In this document: in pieces, positions 56,174 through 64,000 of the stretch
Position numbering within the stretch: position 1 is the first letter of the stretch
How the letters are laid out: each line of letters opens with the position of its first letter
NCBI GenBank assembly: GCA_003254905.1
Contig: QANU01107328.1
Location: forward strand, 17,015 to 81,014
Reading direction: 5' to 3'
Length of the DNA stretch: 64,000 nt
Origin: Nissolia schottii
Taxonomy: Eukaryota > Streptophyta > Magnoliopsida > Fabales > Fabaceae
Translations under genes and position numbers: made by a program
The notes under the pieces: generated by a model
What the model was told of the DNA's origin: nothing
Databases searched by the model: none
The model's input: the letters and a program-made list of their open reading frames with translations, nothing else

Positions 56174-59100
56174 CACTACTAGAAATATGACTATTACCGT
56201 CTCAACATTACCGTCGGTTATTTTCCGACGGTATTACCGTCGGCATTTACTACTTTACCGACGGTAATCGGTTCGCGGAAAAAAAACAAGCAATATGTCC
56301 ATTACCGTGGGTAATAGCCGCCTTTACCGTCGGATATTTCCGACGGTAAAAATTTTATTTAAAATTTTTCATTTTGGCTCCAAAACGTTGGCGCCATGTA
56401 ATTGGGTTACCGTTGGTGTTGCATTACCGTCGGTAAGTACCGACGGTAATGTGTTTAATAAAACGATGCGTTTTATTTTATTTTATTACCGTTAGAATTC
56501 ACTGGTTACCGTCGGATAAATCCGACGGTAATCTTTCAGAAAAATACTTAAGCGAATTTCCTTTCTCTTCTTCTCATTACTGATACTTCTTTCTCCTTCT
56601 TTCTCCTTTCTCTTCCCTTCTCTCCTTCCCCACTCACCACCATAACACCACCATGCCACCACCGCGCCACCACCGTGCCACCACCGCTCCACCACCGTGC
56701 TACAGGTATGTTGTCTTGCATTGTGGGTAGCTATTGTTTTCTTTTTTTCACACCACCGCGCCGCCACCACTAAAGCCACATATTCCTTGCTTCTGTTCTT
56801 TCCTTTGCACCCCACAAAATATATGTTAATTTCATAACATTGTCTATGTTTATTTAACATTTCATTTCTTTTGGTTGCCATGACTTATGCTAAGGATGTG
56901 TCACCACCACTTAATTTGTAATGAGCTGAGGATCTAAGGAGTTAAGGATTGTGTCAAGGATTGATCAAACAATTATCAACGGCAATTAGGTATGTCTTAA
57001 ACTTTATTGGTACTAGGATAGAGACTTATTTTATTAGGATAGATTTGTAGGATTGGAGTTGTATGGCTGGACTGGGGGAAGGAACGCTTAGCGTTACTTT
57101 CCGACATTGTTTGAATTGATGTGCTGGCAACGGTGATTATGTGTTGTTTGCGGAGATTGGAGGGCCTATGTTGTAGAACGGTTTGACAAATATTTGTGTG
57201 GAATTAATTCGTAATGCATTCAGTTAAGTTATTAAAATTATTAAGTTCATGTCCATAATTTGTGTAACATGCACATAGGATTTCTGGAAAAAAATGATTC
57301 CCGCGGTAATATTTTGGATGTACGATAGATATTATGAGAACCGAGGAGTGATAAAGCCAGAATATTTTGAGGGCGTCGACCACTTTACCGTTGTAATTGG
57401 AATTGTACTTGAACTTAGAGGGTCACTCATTGTGTTGTATTTACTTAATTTGATCTAAATCTTCCTTTGTTCTAAAAGTAAAGATGTTGATGCTAGTTTT
57501 ATTAACAGAACAGAATATAGTTAAATGTTAACAAACACCAGACTTTTAAGTTTTAACAACTTTTAAATTTGTGTGAACCTAAGCTATATTGCAACTAAAT
57601 CATACTGGTGCTACTTCCCCTATACATTTTAGGCATCTTGAGTAACTGACAAACTATGAATTGTAATAAATATGTGTTGGTCTAGATGAAGTGTGATTGA
57701 TTTTTATATTATTTTTCCATTTCTAGCTATAAGGAGGGTAAATAGAATCGGGTTCTAAGTGCTATTAATTGATAAATGCATAACAAGAAAATTTTATAAT
57801 TTAGGTGATGTGATAAGGGCTTAGTATGGATTGACCGTTCAAATGTATGCTTGAAAAATTTCAGATAAGGGAACTTGTTACCAAATCCATATCCTATATG
57901 TTGTATGTTAAATATGTTTCATAAGATCTTGTAAATTGGAAACAGGTGGTATGAGTCCAGTGTTAGTGTGTTCGGCTGAGAGTGGAAAAATTTAGAAAGG
58001 ATCTGAATTATGCAAAATGTAATATAACTACCTTCTAAGGTTGTTGGGTGGGCTGTAGGTGCAACTATAAAATTGTCAAGCTAAGAAAATGAATTATGAT
58101 TATGTGATTCAAAATAAATTATAGTAAAGTGTTGTTATGATCATTTAAATTAAATTATGAGAAAATGTTATTCAAAATGAATTATGATTATGTGATTCAA
58201 AATAAATTATAGTAAAGTGTTGTTTACTATTAATTGGAATTTTGTGCTCATGAGAAAATTTAGAGAATTTTAGTGCTTCTGCTGTTTTTGAAGTAAGAAA
58301 ATGTTAGAATGATTTAAGTGTTGTTTGCTATTAAATGGAATTTTGTGCTCATGAGAAGATTTCGCATAATTCAAACTAAATTGGTATTTGTGGCTGTTGC
58401 ATGAGTAGATAAAGTTCTAGCCAAATGAAACGTGACTAAATTATGTTATAATGCTAATTGGAGCTGCTGCATGTGTTCTTTAATCATCTAGCTAAATTAA
58501 GTATGGCTAAAATATGTTATAATGGTATTTGGAGCTGTTGCAGGTGTTCTTTAATTATCTAGCTAGAGTGATATGTGAAAATGCAACATGATAGAAAGCT
58601 GTTAGGATAATTGTATGCGTTATGTAAATTGCCTAATTAATTTGGAGTATGGGATTCTAATATGCTATTTTGCTCATTTAAATAAATTGGTATATGGAAA
58701 TATAGCTTGTTAAGGTGTTGTGTGTGCTAGTACATATAGGAGTGCTGTTCGGATAAAATGTATGTGATGTCCTGAAAAAGAGAATGTTCGGATAGAATGT
58801 AATCTGGACCTTAGCACCGTTTAGGGTGTTTTAATTTTATAATCGCGACAACAATAGGTTTGTGTTGGTGATGTGTGTGTATGGCTGATTCGAAGGAGAA
58901 ATTGATGAAGATAACTTGAGTATAAATTATCTCGCTGGAATTGTGTGCATGTGAAACATTCACCTAGCTAATTCGGGTATGTAAGCATAGTAGGTTAAAA
59001 TGCTGTTTGTATTAATATAGCATGTGCTGGGTTGAAGGGGCAAAGGACTATAAGCATTCCAACCAAGTAGATAACAACCTAGTGAAGCATGGTTTATGAC

Positions 59101-59757
59101 TTAAGCGTAAGCTAGCTAGCTAGAGTGTTACAATATAGGAGGAGTGTGTAGGTTTATTTGAGAAACTATTGTTGCAGAAGCCCGAATTTGAGTCACTAGT
59201 GAGATATCTGTCCCCTATTACTTATTTGTCTTTTACCTAAGAAACTATATTTTTCACATGTGCACCATCCATCTTTAAATTCTATCAAAAACGGAATATA
59301 TGTTGTCCACCACATAACATATAAATATTTAATTAGTTATTAAATATAAATTTTAATATATTTATAAATTACAAAAATTAAATGAAATTTTTGATTGATA
59401 TGATTATAGTCATTTATTAAAACAAATAATACAAAATTATAAACAATTTTATTTTTTAAAAATATTTAATTATTACCGTCGGATATATCCCACGGTAATG
59501 AACACGAATAAAATATTATTATATTACCGTCGCCTAGAACCGACGGTAAACCGGTTCAAATGTACTCAAATATGAACCGGTTTACGTCGGTTTATACCGA
59601 CGGTAATTACCGTCGGTTTCATTTTCCGACGGTAAAATGATTACCATCGACCACTTTACCGTGTGTTCGCGTCCGACGGTAATGCCGACGGTAGCATAAA
59701 AATCCGACGGTAAAACCGACGGTAATGTCGACGGTAATGAGCTATTTTCTTGTAGTG
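56174..59757. mobile_element. CACTA-type DNA transposon, 3,584 bp, intact ends, CGA target duplication, TTACCGTCGG hairpin arrays
   Basis: The element starts CACTACTAGAAATATG and ends GCTATTTTCTTGTAGTG. It is flanked by CGA on both sides (56171-56173 and 59758-59760). Both subterminal zones (about 56190-56540 and 59470-59745) are packed with TTACCGTCGG and its complement CCGACGGTAA, mostly as close inverted pairs such as ACCGTCGGTTATTTTCCGACGGT. This fits the subterminal repeats bound by CACTA transposases. The 2.9-kb interior has no long reading frame and no TNPA/TNPD-like protein, so the copy is non-autonomous. At 56570-56716 lies a CT-rich leader, an ATG followed by about 18 codons (PPPRHHRATTAPPPCY) and a GT donor (ACAG|GTATG), resembling a first exon. 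Short internal duplications lie at 58080-58570. Confidence 0.88.
58080..58580. repeat. Internal repeats within the CACTA element
   Basis: ATGAATTATGATTATGTGAT, TCAAAATAAATTATAGTAAA and GTGTTGTT occur at about 58090 and 58178. TATTAA-TGGAATTTTGTGCTC then ATGAGAA occurs at about 58228 and 58330. ATGTTATAATG, GGAGCTG-TGCA-GTGTTCTTTAAT and ATCTAGCTA occur at about 58443 and 58515. These are three pairs of diverged direct repeats, so the interior grew by local duplication. Confidence 0.75.
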
Positions 59758-59762
59758 CGAGA

Positions 59763-59960
59763 GTAGGGATGACAAAAATATCCGCGAACTCGGATACTCA
59801 CGAGTACTATCCACGACGAGTACGGGTATGCTTGCAAATTTTGTACCTACGAGGAGGGGTATCCATACCTATTTACTAATGGGTATAAAAATGGAGATTA
59901 AGGTATCCGACCCATAAATAGCCACTAATTGCTCAGTATATATAAAATTATGTAAATATT
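59763..59960. mobile_element. hAT-like fragment
   Basis: TAGGGATGACAAAAATATCC followed by GCGAACTCGGATACTC and GGGTATCCATACC resembles the ends of plant hAT derivatives rich in 'GGATAC/GGGTA' words. No second terminus or target duplication is seen; the right part may have been replaced by the LINE. Confidence 0.35.
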
Positions 59961-60039
59961 TTTACCTACAAATCCTAATTCATTTTTATCCACAATGTGA
60001 TATCATTTTTATTTGGTGCATGAAAAATGGTATGGTCGA

Positions 60040-60999
60040 CATGATGAATACTAGAAGCATATGTCTAGGGAGAAAATAGCTAAGGAAATGGACCGCAATA
60101 CAAAATATTTTCACAAGATTGCTAGTTCCAGAACTAAGAAGAAACTTATCCTCAAACGAAAAGTGGAAAATAAAGTGATTCAGAAGTCGAGCCACATCAA
60201 AAAAGAGATAAGAGATTTTTACAGGGAGTTCTATAGAGAAGATAAAGATAAACCTAGGATGACCTTTCCAAACGGTCTACCTAATTCTCTGACCCAACAA
60301 CAAGCAGAAACTTTGGAAGCGACCCCAACTAAAGAAGAAATAAAAAAGTGTTTGGGCATGTGACCCATCCACGACTTCAAATTGAAGAAGATTTCTGTAA
60401 TGATGAGATGTTGGACTTCTTTATTAACGATAACCTGTAGAAGGAGACTAATATGACTTTGGTGCTAACACCAAAGTTTGATGGTGCGTGCAGAATTACC
60501 GACTTCCATCCTATTAGTATAGCCAGTTGTCTATACACAGTCATCTAAAAAAATATTAACAGGGAGATTGAAAGGGGTCCTTCCTTACTTGGTGAGTGAA
60601 GAAACCCAAAGTGCTTTCGTAGCGAATTGCCAAATATTATAGTGTCAATCTATTCAGTGGCTGAAAAACAAGAAAAGAGCATAAATGTTAATCAAGCTTG
60701 ATTTTTAGAAAGCATATGATATGGTGAAGTGGTCATTTATTGATCAAACATTCTATAACATCGTTTTGGTAATAAATGGAGGATATGGTTGAGAATTTGT
60801 TACATCTCGGAGTCTATGTTTGTGTTGGTAAATGGTGTCTTAACAAAACCATTCAACATGGAATGGGGTCTTTGACAGGGGATCCAATATCACCTTTCTT
60901 GTTCATTTTGGTAGCTGAAGTGCTTAATAAGATGATTGGGAAAGTGGTTAGTGAAGGGGATTTGAAGAGGTTGTTAATTGGCAGGGATAATGTACCTCT
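60040..60999 (+). pseudogene. L1-type LINE ORF2 relic, 5' part of the reverse transcriptase domain
   Basis: The open piece at 60061-60363 reads DRNTKYFHKIASSRTKKKLI, then IRDFYREFYRED and LTQQQAETLEATPTKEEIKK, the region before the reverse transcriptase core in plant L1 ORF2. Downstream, with stops and frameshifts, are LIKLDF-stop-KAYDMVKW (about 60688-60730) and LTGDPISPFLFILVAEVLNK (about 60873-60932), both canonical reverse transcriptase motifs. The endonuclease domain is absent. The copy breaks at 60999, after NVPL. Confidence 0.85.
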
Positions 61000-62354
61000 T
61001 TGATGATTTAATTAATTTGAATTTATTGTTATTGATGATAAATATCATGTGAACTTTACTATAAAGAAAGAAATCTTGAACGTGTGAAGTGCAACAAAGT
61101 TGGAAAGAATAAAATAAAGGAAAAGGAAAGTACAAAGGTGAATAAGACAAAAAGATGTGGAAACAAATTGGGAAAGAAAGGTGACGTTAAATCACTAGGA
61201 AAAGTAAGAAAGAAAATGGAATCAATTACATATTGACATTGACATATCAATAGGAAAGTAACATTGGGAAGCCTGTGCCACGGTCAACAAGAAAGGAAAA
61301 GAGAGAGAAATAAAGCTGTCAATGACAGCACTTCAGGAAATAAATTTTCCGCATGGACCGAAGCCTATGCTGCTGTCTACAGAAGATATGAAATAGAAAA
61401 GGAAATAAGACAAGTGGATAGCTAATGTTTTGTCAAGCTAAAATCAAGCAAGTTAATTTCACGTGATACAGGAAATGCTTATGGAAGGAAGAAAGAAATC
61501 AGAAAGCAATTCTCATGGAAAAGGAAGCAAGAGAACAACACGTTTCTTCTGCAACGGTCAAATAAAAGAATGTAGGGCACTTGTGAAAAGCCTTCTTAAA
61601 GGAGTATCAGTAGAAAATGGAAAGTGATGAGGTGACGGAAATCAAAAGAAGGGAGAACTGAGCTAAAATCAACAAGAATCATAGAAGGAAAAGGAAGGAT
61701 GACAAAAATGAAGATGACTTTAAGCATCAAGCTTCAAAAATATGCCAAGAGTCAAGTATAAATAGAAGATCTTCCATCATTCATCTAAGAAGAAAAACGA
61801 GAGAAAAAGACCCCTATTAAAATACATCCTCACGTGCTCCACCTTTAAACTTCTATTCTGAATTATTTTTTTTCAATCCTCTGATTTGAGTTTTGATATT
61901 TTGTTGTTTGGTGAGAAATCTTGGTTATTTGGCAGTTTGTCTTTGGGAGCAACAGAGAGCTTGAGAGAGAATTCATTTCAAGTGTCTGTGTTTGGAAGTT
62001 TGGTTTGTGAGGTTTTGAAAAGAACTATTAGTGCTTGTATTTGAAAGTTTCGTGAAAGAAAAGTGATTTTGACGTTTAAAAAACTGGACGTAGATTCCTA
62101 ACTAAGAATCGAACTAATATAAGTTTTGTGTGTGTTCTTCTTTTCCCTCTATTATTTATATTTTCTATCATTCAAAAGAAATTCTGCTTTCGTTTTGAAA
62201 ATTTTACTTTTTCAAAAAACTTGTCTTCCTGAATACAAGGAGATATCTCCTAAGATTTTAGGAGACAACTTTTTTACTTAAAAGAGAGTTTAATTTTTCG
62301 AAATTTTTTTGCTTAGATTCAACCCCCTTCTTTAAGCCACAGAAAACCATCATC
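61000..62354 (+). mobile_element. LTR-like insertion (probably solo LTR, Copia-like), 1.36 kb, inside the L1 relic
   Basis: The LINE frame stops at CCTCT (60995-60999) and resumes at CCTCT (62355-62359), giving a 5-bp direct duplication as in LTR element insertion. The inserted block starts TTGATGATTTAAT and ends ACCATCATC. It contains a TATA box (GTATAAATAGAAGATC, about 61755). Near its end is GATTCAACCCCCTTCTTTA, very like the end of Copia/SIRE-type LTRs. No internal genes are present. The exact termini do not fit TG...CA perfectly, so the boundary may be off by a base or two. Confidence 0.65.
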
Positions 62355-62815
62355 CCTCTCTCATATTTGCAATTTGTAGATGATACTATGCTTTCTGTGT
62401 GGAAGAGGAAAACATTATAAAAATTATAAGTTGCTCCTTGAAGGTTTTTGTGCTGTGTCTGGGCTTCGAATTAACTATAAAAAGTCAGCTTTGGTTCTGA
62501 TAGGATGTGATGAACTATGGGTTGAAAATATTAGAATGATATTAAAATGTAAAGTGGTATTTCTTCCATTCATCTATCTTGGGGTCCCTATGCGGGGAAA
62601 TTCGCGCCGTACAGCAACATGCGAAGCCAGAGATTGAAAAAATTGAAAGTAAGCTCATCATGTGGATGTCTAAATTCCTATCCAAAGCAGGTAAAATTGT
62701 CTTAATTAAGTTTGTTATAAATAGCCTACCATTATACCATGTAGTAATAAATGATGCACACAATTTTTATTTTTTTTTATCGTGGATTACATTATGCCCA
62801 ACTTGTGATTGGTAG
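62355..62815 (+). pseudogene. L1-type LINE ORF2 relic, continuation after the insertion
   Basis: The reading resumes as LSYLQFVDDTML (FADD box with V for A, about 62358-62394), then KNYKLLLEGFCAVSGLRINY (62420-62479), YLGVPMRGNSR (62576-62608), QQHAKPEIEKIESKLIMWMS (62610-62670) and KFLSKAGKIVLIKFVINSLP (62671-62730). These follow in the correct order the motifs found before 60999, with a few frame changes. The RNase H-like and 3' parts are missing. Confidence 0.85.
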
Positions 62816-64000
62816 CTAGAGAACCACAGTTGAATTGAAAATTAGTCTTAGTAAATTTACGGTAAAGTCAATCTCAGGAATAATTCACATCAAGATTTCC
62901 TAATTGACCAATGCACATATTAGCCAGACCTTATAGTATACACAATTGCATGTGTCGATCAAAGGAAAAAACATAAAAAGATTGATGTGAAGATCTAGGG
63001 GTTCACAATAGAGTGTGAAAAGACATTTCCCTTAGATAGTCCAAAAAGTCAACTAACATGAATCATCATCATCATCTCTACCTAATATAGCTATGAAACC
63101 TACCCTTTATACATTTCTCATTTGAAATCATTCTATATATGGAGTCATTCAATCTTTAATATTTCATGGAACAAATAATTTTATGCACCGTATCATTCAT
63201 AATTTATTTTTTTTAAAAAGTAAGATAGAGAAATAAAAATGAAGGATAAAAATTGCATTATAGTGTAAAAATTAATTTACACCGGGTGCATGAAATAAGT
63301 TTTCCTGTATATGATGTAGGGTTATAAGTCACATAAAACATAAATCCAAACCCAAACCTAGGCCATTAATTAAGGTTAACCATTAAAGCACAAACACTTT
63401 GTGAGATTGCCATGTCCTTGTTACTGACACGTCACTAACATCGACACATGAAGGCACTCGTCCAACACACGTGTCACAAGTATTTGAAAGTGCCCAAATA
63501 AAAAATTAATGATTATCCATGTTTAAGCGTGTCCAATCTATGCTCAAAATTTTTTTGACCAGTGTCGGTGTCGTGTCCAGGTTAAAAATATTTTAAATAC
63601 TAAATAATTTATAAGAATATGAGCTCTTAGAAAATTAACAAGTATTGACACATGAAAATATCTTGAATATTCAATATATTTTGAAAGAGATTTGAAAAGT
63701 ATTAAAAATTAGTAGTTTGATATCAATAAAAATATTAGTATATTATTATAAATATTTAATTTTATACATACATACATATGTATATATAACGTGTCTGTAT
63801 CTTATAAAATCTTGAAATTAGTGTATCGTATGTTGTGTTGTTTCATGTGACTATGTCAATGTCTGTACTTCTTAGTGGCTAGTTTCATCGAAAATACTAC
63901 TGCAATTTAGTCTAAACTCGATCAGTTATTATCGTACAAGTGACACACACTAAAACGTCGTTAATTTCAGTGCGCAATCAAATAATAATTTATCAAACTA
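62816..64000. other. Intergenic DNA at the window end, no gene seen
   Basis: AT-rich. TTATGCACCGTATCATTCAT (near 63181) and ACACCGGGTGCATGAAATAA (near 63280) may be ends of a small MITE. GACACGTCACTAACATCGAC, then ACACACGTGTCACAAG and GTGTCGGTGTCGTGTCC at about 63425-63580 resemble part of a dispersed legume repeat. Confidence 0.4.

Overview
The window is plant nuclear DNA. It is AT-rich, has spliced genes with GT-AG introns and UTR introns, and about half of it is decayed transposon sequence. The proteins and the repeat families (for example terminal repeats reading 'TTTTTAGTCCCTGTAAAA') point to a legume, most likely a phaseoloid such as soybean or a relative. That is my inference from familiarity, not a database result. 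The assembly has single N bases at 9135, 22156, 25594 and 45726 and a 689-base N gap at 40646-41334.

I can rebuild three complete protein-coding genes exon by exon. (1) A plus-strand Cwf18/CCDC12-type pre-mRNA splicing protein (2334-5959, 4 coding exons, 169 aa); its third intron holds a LINE 3' end and a foldback transposon. (2) A minus-strand BRO1-domain protein (coding 13617-8462, 11 coding exons, 424 aa) with an N-terminal MGC lipidation motif and a probable 5'-UTR intron; a hAT element lies just upstream of its promoter. (3) A minus-strand ATG14-type autophagy protein (coding 36435-30592, 12 exons, 475 aa) with two N-terminal CxxC motifs, one probable GC-AG intron, and introns that host a MITE and a possible SINE. 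Genes 2 and 3 both belong to endosome/autophagosome membrane traffic, but they lie 15 kb apart and I see no sign that they are co-regulated.

The rest is mobile-element territory. Region by region: 0-2 kb has tandem duplications; 6.9-7.6 kb is a degenerate GC-rich minisatellite; 15.4-16.0 kb is a hAT element with an 8-bp target duplication; 19.9-20.9 kb is a probable solo LTR; 21.7-24 kb has a hairpin and Mutator-like pieces; 24.8-25.6 kb and 43.5-44.6 kb are antisense RTE-LINE relics, the second split by a small CACTA element; 27.1-27.25 kb is an orphan promoter-like G-box/CRE cluster; 39.8-41.6 kb holds two neighbouring Mutator-like elements, each with a perfect 9-bp target duplication; 46.6-48.8 kb is an antisense LTR; 49.4-49.9 kb is a short-unit minisatellite; 50.8-53.8 kb is a decayed CACTA-type element carrying a receptor-kinase exon; 55.2-55.9 kb is another minisatellite; 56.2-59.8 kb is an intact-ended 3.6-kb CACTA element with arrays of TTACCGTCGG hairpins; 60.0-62.8 kb is an L1-type LINE split by a 1.36-kb LTR-like insertion.

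I did not find a new multi-gene system. The most notable objects are the hairpin-rich CACTA element, the kinase-carrying CACTA relic, the Mutator-like pair and the orphan promoter cluster.
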